Counted from the first letter of the stretch, positions 1-8,753 are shown. The stretch: DNA of 64,000 nucleotides from Saprospiraceae bacterium (GCA_016714985.1 JADKBS010000030.1:1-64000), one strand, 5' to 3'. A program made the numbers and translations. Notes: generated from the letters alone by a model not told the origin.

Positions 1-487
1 TCGGGCATCCGACTTGTCGGCCGTTTTGCTTAATAAAACTTACTGCCCGGCTATTGGTAAAGATGAAGAATATGCGTTTTCTCCTTGCCCCGGCTGCGAA
101 GTCGAGCGGGTTGGAAAGCCCGGCTCTTGCCTGTTTTGCGTCGAGCGCAAGCAGCTTCAATTGTGGAAGTGCCGTACGGTACACCATCCACCACGATGAA
201 GTCTTACTGGATTACGAACTTCGTCCCGACGGTATCGGCATCGCGCGCGGTGTGGCGAAGTGCAACCCACTTGCGCGGCACGGCTTGCGTTGCTGGTATC
301 ACTTTGCGTATAGCGAACTGCTATTATTTTTAAATTATAAACAGGTTAAATATTTTTACTAATGGGTTCCAGCAATGCCAAACAAATAAACAAATATGAT
401 AAAAAAGCCAATAAATAAACAGCCGAAATCCATTGAGTTCTTACGTTTTTGATTAAAGTCGAAGTAATCGACCGAAAAGCCTATTGG
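1..487. other. Left edge, no gene assigned
   Basis: Several short open frames overlap here on both strands but none has a recognisable domain, a convincing start or agreement with the surrounding coding style. A minus-strand frame of 24 codons rich in Phe and Ile lies around 360-435 just past the end of kynU and could encode a tiny membrane peptide, but nothing supports it beyond hydrophobicity. Because the neighbouring kynU is broken by indels, a damaged real gene may lie in this stretch and not be readable. Confidence 0.3.
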
Positions 488-1789
488 TTATGGAAGTCTG
501 GTGCGACACCCGAAGCTTCCCAGCAGATCCGCCAGTCGCCAGCAATCCTTGAGCTTCAATGTGCATCGGAACGGGCGCCCACCCGTATCACGTTCCGGCT
601 CCGCCAGTCGGCGATGACGCCGTTATCCGGTGGGCCAATCGAACAGTTTTTTGCCCTCGCTTCCTGTCAAAATAGAAAGCTGCGCCCCGTTCTTCGGGGT
701 TAAATCCGGGATTGATGATGTTAAAACGGTGAAGACGGCTGACGGTGAACGGCTGACGGCATTCAATTGCTCAAATAGGTATTCCAAGTAGGCCGTCAGT
801 CGAAGGCTTTTTCCCGCAGCAGTTCCATGCACCGCACTCGTCGAACATATCCGGAGGCTGACCAGCAGCGGGCAGCCATGCTCAGGATTGGGGCGTTGCT
901 CAGTTGCCAACCCACAGCGCCAGCGCAAACTGAATCCTTTGCGCATCTGGAAGCGCTCTCCTCGTCATGGCCCCACCAGCCAGCGAACGGGGGAAATTGG
1001 GGTCATTGCCGTGTTTTCATGGACAAAAAGGCCGCTTGGGCCGCCGGGGCCGCTGTTCAGGTATTTGTAGCTGCACCAGCAGGCGAAGTCCACGCCCAGT
1101 CGTGGAGTTGGGCGGCAGGTTGCCAGCGGCGGGAGGAGTCGAAGCCAGCGAATGCCTACGCACTGCGCCTGTTCCGTTATGGCTTTGATGTCAAAGAACT
1201 GGCCCGTATAGTAGTTCACGCCGCTGAACATGACCACGGCGATACTATCGCCGTGCTGTTGGATGGTGGCCAATATATCCTCCGTTCGCAGGGTCTCCTC
1301 CCCTGGCCTTGGCGCCACCTCTATCACCGCCTTGTCGGGGTCGAAGCCGTGCCAGCGGGCTTGTGTTTCCATGGCGTACATGTCGGAAGGGAAGGCCCCG
1401 GCCTCCATGATTATCTTGTAGCGGTGCTTCGATGGCATGTAAAACGATGCCATGAGCAGGTGCAGGTTGGTCGTGAGGGTGTTGGCCACTACCACCTCCG
1501 ACTCCAGCGCCCTACGACCCGTGCGCTCTGCGGTTACCAGAACTTGTGGTAGTGCATCCGGGGCATATCGCCCTTGAAGTGGCCTTCCACGCCGTACTCC
1601 CGCCAATGCTTAAGTTCTTTGCGCAGCGCCTTTCCGACGCCGTGCGGCTGCGGGCCCGAGCGAGTTGCCCGTGAGTAAAGGACGTTCTTCCCATTGTGTT
1701 TCGGAAAGAAAAACTGCTGGCGATAGCGGCTCAGTTTGTCGGCTTTGTCAAGGCTTGGGCAGAAAGCCGATGGTGGGTTGGAAGTTCAT
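488..1789 (-). pseudogene. kynU: Kynureninase, broken by several frame changes
   Basis: Kynureninase is a cytosolic PLP enzyme that cleaves kynurenine to anthranilate and alanine. On the minus strand the family blocks occur in the right order but in changing frames: start MNFQPT at 1789, FFFPKHNGKNVLY, EYGVEGHFKG, a long clean run (about 1540-1150) with VMFSGVNYYTG, the PLP-lysine block VDFACWCSYKYLNSGPGG and GLFVHE, then WQLSNAPILSMAA, EKSLRLTAYLEYL, GAQLSILTG and the tail CWRLADLLGSFG just before TAA at 488. The span encodes about 433 residues, the normal length. At least six frame changes are needed. All conserved blocks survive, so indel errors in the assembly are more likely than true decay. 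The ATG overlaps the hicA stop (TAATG), so it may be translated from the hicBA transcript. Confidence 0.85.
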
Positions 1790-1983
1790 TAAAATGGGCT
1801 GGGTATTCTTGGTTGTTTGCAAATATGGATGCAGAGGACTTTGTTGATGGTTGGGTGCCTTGGTACGGCAACAGGTGGTGTATCTTGGTTTTTGGTGTTG
1901 ATATAAATAGAATGGCGACTGCCTTCCCGCAAAAGTTGGCACCCATGTTTGTTCAAGTGTTGAAGGAACTCTTTTTGCTTCAT
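1789..1983 (-). CDS. hicA: HicA-family mRNA interferase toxin
   Basis: A 64-residue protein with the YcfA/HicA fold signature: start MKQKEFLQHLNKHGCQLLREG, then the catalytic block SRHSIYIN with the expected His, and VPRHPTINKVLCIHICKQ. HicA toxins are small double-stranded-RNA-binding-fold RNases that cut mRNA and block translation until bound by HicB. Length and residue spacing match the family. The start lies two bases after the hicB stop (when the hicB frame is corrected), and the stop overlaps the kynU start by one base, so hicB, hicA and kynU look translationally coupled. The antitoxin-first order is the less common one but is known for this family. Confidence 0.8.
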   Translation of the reverse strand: MKQKEFLQHLNKHGCQLLREGSRHSIYINTKNQDTPPVAVPRHPTINKVLCIHICKQPRIPSPF

Positions 1984-1984
1984 A

Positions 1985-2216
1985 TCAAGCGAGTTCTAAT
2001 TCTTCCCGAATCGCATTTTCATGATACCCTTTTTTCCTGGATAGTTCACGTTGGGCGTCAAGGACCATTTTCAGGGGCATCCATTAGGTTCTCTTTGACT
2101 TCCTCCAATGAATCTCCTTGCGTACAGACATTGGGCATCTCTTCAATGAATGCCATATATCCGCAACTTCTTGCGGCAGGCTCGATGATGATGTTAGATT
2201 TGATGGTTGCTTGCAT
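1985..2216 (-). pseudogene. hicB: HicB-family antitoxin, one frameshift
   Basis: The first part reads MQATIKSNIIIEPAARSCGY, then MAFIEEMPNVCTQGDSLEE, the HicB partial RNase H-like fold that neutralises HicA. As written the frame stops soon after NLMDA. Removing one C from the CCCC run near 2067 restores LKMVLDAQRELSRKKGYHEN and a stop two bases before hicA. The complete protein would be about 77 residues and lacks the long C-terminal DNA-binding domain of larger HicB forms. The start at 2216 is preferred over an upstream ATG at 2240 because the family begins close to the IIIE strand. A single homopolymer indel suggests a sequencing error. Confidence 0.7.
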
Positions 2217-2309
2217 AAACATGCTTTTAATTCGCCACAAAATAAGGCAATTTTTCCGCTCTCCCCAATCGATGTGTCAGGACAAAATCCGAAATCCCGA
2301 AATCAGCCA

Positions 2310-2806
2310 TCAAAACGGCATGCCTTGCTCCCCGTAGCTCATCAGGTTCTCCAATTCGAGCAGTTTGCGCTTCATGTCAGGCCGTAGAAATAGCCCTGCG
2401 GATCGCCGTCCGAGGCGATGACCCGGTGGCAAGGGATGATGATGTTAATGGGGTTCGAGCGGTTGGCCAGCCCGACTGCCCGCACGGCATCGGGGTTGTT
2501 CAGTCGCTTCGCAATGGCCGAGTAGCTCGTGGTATGGCCGTAGGGAATTTTCAGGAGTTGTTGCCACACGCTTTGGTTGAACTGGGTGCCACTGCTGAAA
2601 TCAAGCGGGAGGTCGAACTCGGTGCGCTGCCGGTGGAAGTACTCGCTGAGTTGGCGGGCAGCCTCCCGCGGCGTGTTCGGGCCGTCGTGCCAATCTTCCG
2701 GCGGAACTGCGTGATGCTGGAGCAGTTGAACACAGGTGATGGCGTGTTCATTAGCCTCGATTTTGAAGCAGCCAAAGGGGGAATGGTAGTAGTGGGTGTG
2801 CACCAT
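2310..2806 (-). CDS. ogt: Methylated-DNA--protein-cysteine methyltransferase
   Basis: Suicide DNA-repair enzyme that moves the methyl group from O6-methylguanine to its own cysteine. The N-terminal half (MVHTHYYHSPFGCFKIEAN) is the ribonuclease-like domain; the C-terminal half has the helix-turn-helix stretch YSAIAKRLNNPDAVRAVGLAN, and the active site IIPCHRVIASDG around residue 125. The open frame as written stops at 2372 after GYFYGLT. The conserved end of the family, KRKLLELENLM, follows at once in another frame and runs to a stop at 2310, so one indel near 2376 probably truncates the reading. The gene is 70 bases upstream of hicB on the same strand. Confidence 0.88.
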
Positions 2807-2956
2807 TATTGCTGGAAAAATTGATTTAAGCTATAAGCTTACATGATTTGAGATTTAAGGTTTTGAGCACTGGCCCCAACCATAAATCTAAGGTGAGGAT
2901 TGGATTAAAATAGTTGTAAAGCGCTGATAATCAAAGCATTTTATAAAATACTATTA

Positions 2957-3068
2957 ATTGCTTAGGAGGGTGTGGGAGAGAGAAAAAATGAAATTTTTTC
3001 TCTCTCCTCCACTTAGTGTTTTTGGGGAAAATTGAAAATTTTCCCCAAAAAGCTACCCCTGCTAATAG
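2957..3068 (-). repeat. Twin-hairpin repeat, copy A
   Basis: One of three copies in the window of a 110-125 base element made of two adjacent hairpins. In the orientation of copies B and C it starts TTAGCAGGGG, has a first stem GGGGAAAATT/AATTTTCCCC around a GAA loop, and a second stem GGAGAGAGAAAAAA/TTTTTTCTCTCTCC, and ends CACCCTCCTAAGCAAT. This copy is on the minus strand, 150 bases upstream of the ogt start and pointing toward it. The left flank of hairpin 2 has lost one block of the GGAGG/CCTCC pairing seen in copy B. Confidence 0.85.
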
Positions 3069-3107
3069 TTACAAATGTTATCTAAAACAGATGTAGCAGT
3101 TCCTTTT

Positions 3108-3172
3108 CGAGAGGAGGGGTTTATCAAACCCGCCTGTTCCTGAACTGGCAGGTTTGATAACCCGGCCTCTCG
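3108..3172. repeat. Imperfect inverted repeat, 26-27 bp arms
   Basis: Arms at 3108-3134 and 3147-3172 pair through CGAGAGG/CCTCTCG at the base and GGTTTATCAAACC/GGTTTGATAACC at the core, with a 12-base loop. The inner word pair TTATCAAACC resembles intergenic palindromes common in Bacteroidota. It lies 40 bases from twin-hairpin copy A. There is no T-run after it, so it is not an obvious terminator. Confidence 0.7.
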
Positions 3173-3607
3173 TATGTTACTGCAAAATTGCACAACCCTA
3201 ATATCAATTTCAAAGGCGAATAGCTGTAACGGCAATACTGGGGTATTTTTATCAGATATAAGCATAATTGCCACTAAAAATAAAAACTTTGCAGAAAACC
3301 AAGTAATTGCAGAAGCAATTACTTGCGTTGATGGTCTTTGCATTGATTTTCAATGCTTTGGAGGCTCAAGTCACACCCGAAGACAGAAAGGACTGGGATC
3401 TGCATTTTCAATTTTTTGAAAATTAGTCGCACGGCTATCCTTATTGCCCTTTTTGTATGTGCTGTCACAGTCCTACTCGTTTTTGTGTGAAGTTATTTTT
3501 GGAAGAGTCAACCCGAAAGGCTTGCCTGCAATGATAAAAATCACCTGTCCCAACAGCATACTTGGCGCTATTTTCACACCTGAAAAGCGAAAAGCACTAC
3601 AAATCCC
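3173..3607. other. Non-coding or unreadable stretch before polyferredoxin gene
   Basis: No complete gene is supported. In one plus-strand frame TPEDRKDWDLHFQFFE (about 3370-3420) is followed in another frame by a transmembrane-like run AILIALFVCAVTVLLVFV (about 3436-3488). Together they would resemble a short membrane protein broken by an indel, in keeping with the broken gene that follows, but no family is recognised. Confidence 0.3.
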
Positions 3608-4671
3608 ATGTCTAATTTCAATAAACAATACCAAGCTGCACAGCCATTGGAAGGGAAGGATAAGTTGCACTGGCGCAGCTTGCAGTTGTGTTTTTTCATA
3701 ATAGGGCTTGTGTTGTTCCTACTGCTCATTGTGATGCCAGAAACTGGTGTGCTGGCTTTTTGGAACATCCTCATCCCAGTCGCACCACTGCTGTTTTTGC
3801 TCTCGACTGGTTTTTGGCGCAACGTCTGTCCACTCGCCTCGGTCGCACTCATTCCCACCACCTGAAAATCTCGAAGAATCGCCGCATTCCGCTCGTATGG
3901 CATGGAAGGTTGGCATTGGCGAGTGTACTGCTGCTCTTCCTCATCGTGCCCGCAAGGCATTTTGGCACTGAACAACGACGGACTGGCTACGGCCATCACG
4001 CTGGCTGTGCTCGGCACGATGGCCTTTGTCGGCGGGCTATTTTTCGATGTAAAAAGCGCATGGTGCTCCAGCCTGTGCCCCGTGCACCCAGTGGAGAAAC
4101 TGTATGGCCAAAAAGTTGCCTTTACGCCCCAAAACGCCCACTGTGGCACCTGCCACAATTGCGTGATGCCCTGTCCCGATTCTACGCCAAGCAATGTGGA
4201 GCAAAAACCAAAGAGCGCAACACCCAAATCATTGCCACCACGCTGATTACAGGCGGCCTACCTGGCTTCATCTGGGGTTGGTTCCATGTGCCGGACTGCC
4301 GTAGCCCAGTGGCGGAAATGGGTGAGTGCCTACTCGCCTTTGGACTTCCTTGGGCCACGATGCTCGTTACGCTGGCGGCCTTCGTATTGCTTCGCAAATA
4401 TTTACCCAAGGACAAAACGACTGTGTTGACAAGCGTGTTCGCAGCGGCATCCATCTCCTGTTATTACTGGTACCGCATCCCGTCGCTGGTGGGCTACGGC
4501 CTTTTCCCGCAGGATGGTCGGCTCGTTGACCTGACGCAGGCACTGCCCCTTTGGAGCATCTTGGCCGTACAGGTCGCCGCTGTCGCCTTTTTCGGTTGGT
4601 GGTTGGTGCTGCGCAATCCCGCATCGAGCGTTTGGGCTTTCAGGCCGCCTTTTGAAGTGAAGAAGAAGTGA
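3608..4671 (+). pseudogene. Membrane 4Fe-4S protein (NosR/NapH-like polyferredoxin), frameshifted
   Basis: An integral membrane protein that would pass electrons through cytoplasmic 4Fe-4S clusters. The order is MSNFNKQY start, a transmembrane helix LCFFIIGLVLFLLLIVMP, ILIPVAPLLFLLSTGFWRN, LVWHGRLALASVLLLFLIV, a cysteine motif WCSSLCPVHPVEKLYG, the ferredoxin motif CGTCHNCVMPCPDSTP, then FIWGWFHVPD and three more helices ending VKKK. The reading uses frame 2 to about 3860, frame 1 to about 3963, frame 2 to about 4200, then frame 1 to the stop, so three indels interrupt it. All key cysteines and helices survive. The corrected length is about 354 residues. Electron donor and acceptor are unknown. 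Confidence 0.75.
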
Positions 4672-4956
4672 TTGTTAAATTGCTATAATTGTTGAACTGT
4701 TGCCCGTTTAATAATCATAATAGCTTAACAATCAAGCAATTACAACAATTCAGCAATATTAACAATTAATCAAACCACGCCTCGTTGCCCATTTACCTCG
4801 GTTGCCTTCTATTTTGCCCTGCTTCGTACTGGAATTATTGGATTCGGCCTACCTTTGCGCAATAGCGCAGCTTGTCGATTGGCAATAAAAAAAACAAAAT
4901 GAAAACAACCCCGCCTACTCCGAGCTTGCGCTGTCCGTCACCCTAAACCCTTTCCG
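4672..4956. other. Intergenic region with opposed ATTGTT words
   Basis: Words such as ATTGTTAAATTGCTATAATT on the left (4674-4712) and CAATTCAGCAATATTAACAA on the right (4745-4768) form an imperfect inverted repeat, of the same style as other gaps in this window. The rest is unremarkable. No gene or promoter is seen with confidence. Confidence 0.45.
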
Positions 4957-6348
4957 ATGCTTGAATTCAAGGGAACCTACATTCACCAGCAGTTGGGCAG
5001 TTTTGAAAAAGACTGGCACATCCCCGAATTGTTCACCTGCTACCAACCCTTGGCCGGCGAGCCGTTGGCCGTTCGATTGTACGCCATGCAACAGATGGTT
5101 TACGCAGCGGAGGAGTATTTTGGCGAACTTTCGGAGGATGGACAACTGCGCTACCATTTTTGGAAGCAACTGCGCACCAGCCGCATCGAGGAGCGCAAGT
5201 ACAAGTACTCGGTGAAAATCAGCGACAATTACCACTGGGAACTGACGGTCAATTCTGAGGGACTTTTTTACAAAGACCTAAACCCGATGTATAGCCAAAT
5301 GGCTGGGCAGTTACATGAGCAATTGTTCAGCGACTTCTGGTTCTACGGCCCGCTGATGCCCATGCCCAATCTCGAAGACCGCAAATGGGCAGTGTCGCAA
5401 ATCCGCAATGCCTTCCTGCAAATCGGCCCCGTTTCCCAAAAACATTTTGAATTGTTCGAGTACCCAACGCTGCCGATAGACCGCTTCTGGGAGGACGGCG
5501 ACCACAACGTCAAGGACTTCGTGAATATGCGCCACTTCGGTCTCGAACACGGCAGTACGAACTGGCACGACGGGCTGGTTTATTTGGGCTTCATCCCTTT
5601 CGAGCGGCTGTTGGCCGACCCGCAGGGGCTGGAGCGGGTCATCACGCCAGCCATTAGGGCGGAGGTCTTGGAGCATCTTTCGGCGAAGGACAAAAAGCCA
5701 TATCGGGCACCGGAAGACCCCACCAAGGCCGCTATGAAAGAAATTTACCTATCGAATGGCGGCATGCACCACTATATCCACCGGGAGCACGGCACCGACT
5801 ACAGCGCCAGCCCCGTGGACGAGCTGATTTGGAAGCGGGAACTGCTCGACGACGTGACCCAGCGCCTGAAAACCATTGACCACTATTCCGGCTTGTCTTT
5901 CATCGCACAGGTGATGCGGCACCACGGGGTGCCCGACATCGAAGCAAAATTTTTGGCGGCAGCCAAGCAGCCGAACCTGAAGGCCCGGCAGGCCATCGGG
6001 CAGGTGCTCGGTGAGCAGCGCTACGACGAGGCGGCAGCGCAGGTCACCCTCTCGCTGCTCGAATTCGAGGACGAGTCGGACTACTGGCGCAACTACGTCT
6101 TCAATTCCCTCGGCAATATGCGGGAGAACAAAGCCGTGCAGCGCTTCGTCATCCAATGTTTGAAGGGCGACGACGAAACCCGTTTCAAGAAAGGGGTGGA
6201 AGTACTCATGTCGTGGGGCATTAAAGGTGATACGTCATTGATGGATAGGGATTTATGGCTAAGCTTGAATTGGCAGGACGCCTGCGCCGCCGACCCGCAC
6301 TTCAACCACGCCCTTGAAAAAGCCATTAAACTTATTGAAAGCAAATGA
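4957..6348 (+). CDS. Conserved hypothetical protein, HEAT-like C-terminus
   Basis: A 463-residue soluble protein with no signal peptide and no transmembrane helix. No family is recognised. The N-terminal part (1-280) is rich in aromatic residues and charged pairs (LPIDRFWEDGDHNVKDFVNM). The region from about 330 has helical repeats with ARQAIGQVLGEQRYDEAAAQ, and MRENKAVQRFVIQCLKG, which look like HEAT or armadillo-type repeats used in protein-protein contacts. It is intact, in contrast to the upstream gene. The stop overlaps the start of the next gene (ATGATG), so the two are probably co-translated. It is the first and largest gene of a five-gene plus-strand run with no assigned role. Confidence 0.75.
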   Translation: MLEFKGTYIHQQLGSFEKDWHIPELFTCYQPLAGEPLAVRLYAMQQMVYAAEEYFGELSEDGQLRYHFWKQLRTSRIEERKYKYSVKISDNYHWELTVNSEGLFYKDLNPMYSQMAGQLHEQLFSDFWFYGPLMPMPNLEDRKWAVSQIRNAFLQIGPVSQKHFELFEYPTLPIDRFWEDGDHNVKDFVNMRHFGLEHGSTNWHDGLVYLGFIPFERLLADPQGLERVITPAIRAEVLEHLSAKDKKPYRAPEDPTKAAMKEIYLSNGGMHHYIHREHGTDYSASPVDELIWKRELLDDVTQRLKTIDHYSGLSFIAQVMRHHGVPDIEAKFLAAAKQPNLKARQAIGQVLGEQRYDEAAAQVTLSLLEFEDESDYWRNYVFNSLGNMRENKAVQRFVIQCLKGDDETRFKKGVEVLMSWGIKGDTSLMDRDLWLSLNWQDACAADPHFNHALEKAIKLIESK

Positions 6349-6710
6349 TGCGCTACCTTATCGGCCCAGAATTGTTTTGGCTGCTAGCTTATGGAGCCGC
6401 CAATTTAATTGCAAGAGCAAATATGCCCCCTACAAAGGGCATGGACGATTTCATCGAAAAATGCTGGTTTTATGTGCCACTGCTGACGGTGTTCTGCTTC
6501 GCAATATGGTGGCTGCCCGTAGTGGAAAAGCGTTGGCTATTGCTTCGGGTTTGGGTGGCGTGTATCGTGGGCGGGCACTTCGTTTTGGAAAAAATCTTGG
6601 CGGCATATAGCACCCAAGGGCCGGGCATCGGCATGGGCTATTTAGTGGGTATGCTATTGTTTTTCGTGCTATTGATTGCTGGTAGTATATTCGTTTTAAT
6701 TAAATTCTAA
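6345..6710 (+). CDS. Small integral membrane protein
   Basis: A 121-residue protein with about four hydrophobic segments: LIGPELFWLLAYGAANLIA, FYVPLLTVFCFAIWWLPVV, RVWVACIVGGHFVLEKILAA, and GYLVGMLLFFVLLIAGSIFV. No family is recognised. The start codon overlaps the stop of the upstream gene; a second ATG follows at 6348 and either could be used. The compact overlap implies one transcript with the HEAT-like gene and probably the same process. Confidence 0.7.
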   Translation: MMRYLIGPELFWLLAYGAANLIARANMPPTKGMDDFIEKCWFYVPLLTVFCFAIWWLPVVEKRWLLLRVWVACIVGGHFVLEKILAAYSTQGPGIGMGYLVGMLLFFVLLIAGSIFVLIKF

Positions 6711-6714
6711 AGCC

Positions 6715-7110
6715 ATGACATCAGGATTCATAGGCATTGCCTTAAATTTTATCAGAAGCGCCTTAGGGGCAACCGCTGCCAATCAAGGTCAGCAACAACA
6801 CAGCCCAAAGCTGGGTGCAGCGCCCAATCCGAACGGTTGGGAAGTTTGGTTTGAAGAATCGGGACGCGATGGGAAGGTGGGCTTCAAGGGGGAAGGCCAT
6901 CGGTTTGGGATGTATTGGGAGTTCGGTGGTGGCGATGTGGTCGCCATAATTAACGTACCATCAGCGGATAAATGGGTGGAAAAGACTGGCATTGCTTTGG
7001 GAAAACGACAGAAAATATTGGATTTTATTGGCACCGAAACAGTGCGGCAGAAGATTTCTACTAAAGGACATTTTAAGATTGAAGAAAACAGCATATTTAT
7101 TTATGCATGA
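6715..7110 (+). CDS. Hypothetical protein with N-terminal hydrophobic segment
   Basis: A 131-residue protein that starts four bases after the previous stop. The N-terminus (TSGFIGIALNFIRSALGAT) is mildly hydrophobic and could anchor it to the membrane or be an amphipathic helix. The middle is rich in Gly and Trp (WEVWFEESGRDGKVGFKGEG) and looks like a small beta-sheet domain. No known family is recognised. The spacing places it in the same operon as its two neighbours upstream. Confidence 0.65.
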   Translation: MTSGFIGIALNFIRSALGATAANQGQQQHSPKLGAAPNPNGWEVWFEESGRDGKVGFKGEGHRFGMYWEFGGGDVVAIINVPSADKWVEKTGIALGKRQKILDFIGTETVRQKISTKGHFKIEENSIFIYA

Positions 7111-7146
7111 ATATGCCCAGATTTTAAACATTTTAATATTTATGCC

Positions 7147-7629
7147 ATGCAAGAAAATGAAGCGTTCAAAATCCCTGAAATCCCCTTTATTTTTCCATAT
7201 TCTGAGGATAAAGCCATTCGTAGGGAGCAAATCAAAAGCAACTTGCAGCATGGCATATTATTCGAGGATACTGGATTTTTTTTACCTTGGAGCACACAGT
7301 ATGGCGCTCTTGATAAGATAGCTGAACAAAAAAAAGAGGGAGGTGGGCACATCTATTGGTATTTGGGGCACCATGTCATATTAGGAGGGTATAAAAGTCA
7401 GGTATCTGTTCATAAATTGGGAGGTGAAATGTCCGACCCTATCCGTCAAATAGAGGAAAGGCTGGGGGCAGAAAAAGGGGGTGAGGATAGGGCCAATGAA
7501 GCACGGGATATTATCATCGAATCATTGGGAGAACTGAAAAAATTCAAATTATGGCAAAGTAGGTTATTTAGACCTGGGCCATATGATATGGATGGTTGGC
7601 GAGTGCATCATCTCGATCGTGGGCATTGA
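7147..7629 (+). CDS. Hypothetical protein
   Basis: A 160-residue soluble protein without signal or membrane segments. The N-terminal half is aromatic and beta-like (GFFLPWSTQYGALDKIAE, GGGHIYWYLGHHVILGGY), and the C-terminal half is helical and charged (PIRQIEERLGAEKGGEDRAN), ending in a Trp/His-rich tail. Similar small proteins often act as immunity or accessory factors, but nothing here proves that. It follows the preceding gene by 36 bases on the same strand. Base composition is more A+T rich than that of the zinc-ribbon gene downstream. Confidence 0.6.
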   Translation: MQENEAFKIPEIPFIFPYSEDKAIRREQIKSNLQHGILFEDTGFFLPWSTQYGALDKIAEQKKEGGGHIYWYLGHHVILGGYKSQVSVHKLGGEMSDPIRQIEERLGAEKGGEDRANEARDIIIESLGELKKFKLWQSRLFRPGPYDMDGWRVHHLDRGH

Positions 7630-7696
7630 ACGCTTTGATTATTTTTACTACTTAAATGTCGGATTAAGGGATTAATCCCCATAATTTTAGATCGCA

Positions 7697-8167
7697 ATGG
7701 AATCAAGAACAAAACATACCTACCGCACCCTGCTTTCCGAATTAGCAAAGGACGTGCTGGTGGAGTGCCCAAACTGCGCACGACAAGCCTTGGTGAACAC
7801 CAATGGCGAAACGGTTTATCGGGCCGATAAAATAAAGGTGCGGGTGGTTTGTGGCCATTGCGGCTACAACAAAGACCTCGAACGCATCTGGGTCAGGAAC
7901 AAGCAGTTCATCCTTGGCGAGGCCATTGACCCGTTTTTCCACCTGCCGCTTTGGCTGAAAATAGAACTGGGCGACCACCTGCTTTGGGCCTATAACTACG
8001 AGCACCTGCGTTTTATAGAGGAGCATATTGCTGCAAAATTGCGGGAGCGCAACGGCTTTGAGCATCACAAAAGCCGAAGCATCGGCGCCCGCCTGCCCCG
8101 CTGGATGACGGCGGCCAAGCGGCGGGAGGAGATGCTGCGGGCGATTGAGAAATTGAAGGCAAAATAG
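7697..8167 (+). CDS. Zinc-ribbon domain protein
   Basis: A 156-residue protein with one four-cysteine zinc site near the N-terminus: CPNC at about residues 24-27 and CGHC about 28 residues later. This spacing fits a TFIIB- or TFIIS-type zinc ribbon. The rest is helical with a basic C-terminus (RLPRWMTAAKRREEMLRAIE), which could bind nucleic acid. There is no enzyme motif. It lies 67 bases downstream of the unknown four-gene run and may or may not belong to it. A role in nucleic-acid or protein binding is an inference. Confidence 0.65.
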   Translation: MESRTKHTYRTLLSELAKDVLVECPNCARQALVNTNGETVYRADKIKVRVVCGHCGYNKDLERIWVRNKQFILGEAIDPFFHLPLWLKIELGDHLLWAYNYEHLRFIEEHIAAKLRERNGFEHHKSRSIGARLPRWMTAAKRREEMLRAIEKLKAK

Positions 8168-8200
8168 GGGAGCGGTTTTGGGATTTGGCGAAAACGGAGA

Positions 8201-8671
8201 TTATTTCCCAACAATATCGGTCTGCATAGGACCAAGGATGGCCAAGAGGTCGTTCTTCTCTTGTTCCGGCACGTTAAATTGGTCTAGGGCGGCCACGAGG
8301 TCGCCTACTAGTGCATTGAACTCATCTTGGGTGATGTCCATGCCCTCGTGCGCTTCGGCCATAGTTTCGCCTTTGTACTTGCAGGGACCACCAGCACCTT
8401 CACAGATTTGGTCAATCAAGTTGTTGCGGAGCACCTCCAAGCGGAATGGGTCGGCCACCGTCGCTGCGAAACGGGCATTGATAACCGCATCGCCCGCAAC
8501 GTTGGCAAGGAACTGGTCGGTCACCGCAGAGATGGCCTCAAAGCCGCCCAAACGGGAATATAGGGAGTTCGGGTCAACCTCGTAGGAGATTTCCGTGTCG
8601 TCGTCCTTACAGGCAGTAAATGATAATGCTAGTGCAAGGGAAAGGATGGAGAACAATTTCAATTTTTTCAT
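8201..8671 (-). CDS. Truncated-haemoglobin-like lipoprotein
   Basis: A 156-residue lipoprotein: signal MKKLKLFSILSLALALSFTA ending in the lipobox cysteine at residue 21, then an acidic linker DDDTEIS. The globin part starts SLYSRLGGFEAISAVTDQFL, the group 1 truncated haemoglobin opening, and ends EQEKNDLLAILGPM. The proximal-His region reads GETMAEAHEGMDITQDEFN, with a His at the right place before the G helix. Such proteins bind haem and gases, here probably tethered in the periplasm or at the outer membrane. It is a two-gene minus-strand neighbour of an HMA-fold protein. Confidence 0.8.
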   Translation of the reverse strand: MKKLKLFSILSLALALSFTACKDDDTEISYEVDPNSLYSRLGGFEAISAVTDQFLANVAGDAVINARFAATVADPFRLEVLRNNLIDQICEGAGGPCKYKGETMAEAHEGMDITQDEFNALVGDLVAALDQFNVPEQEKNDLLAILGPMQTDIVGK

Positions 8672-8753
8672 GAAATGAATTTAATTGGTTAAAAATTCGA
8701 AAATAATTTGATTGATATTGGTTAATTAAGTTGATGAGGGTTGATAAGGGCGA

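Noticed and set aside
1..487. Cysteine-rich frame (CPGCE...CLFC) at the left edge
   Set aside because: Overlapping frames of equal quality exist, with no domain match and no neighbour to support it.
827..1552. 241-codon plus-strand open frame
   Set aside because: Antisense of kynureninase; the conserved blocks are on the minus strand.
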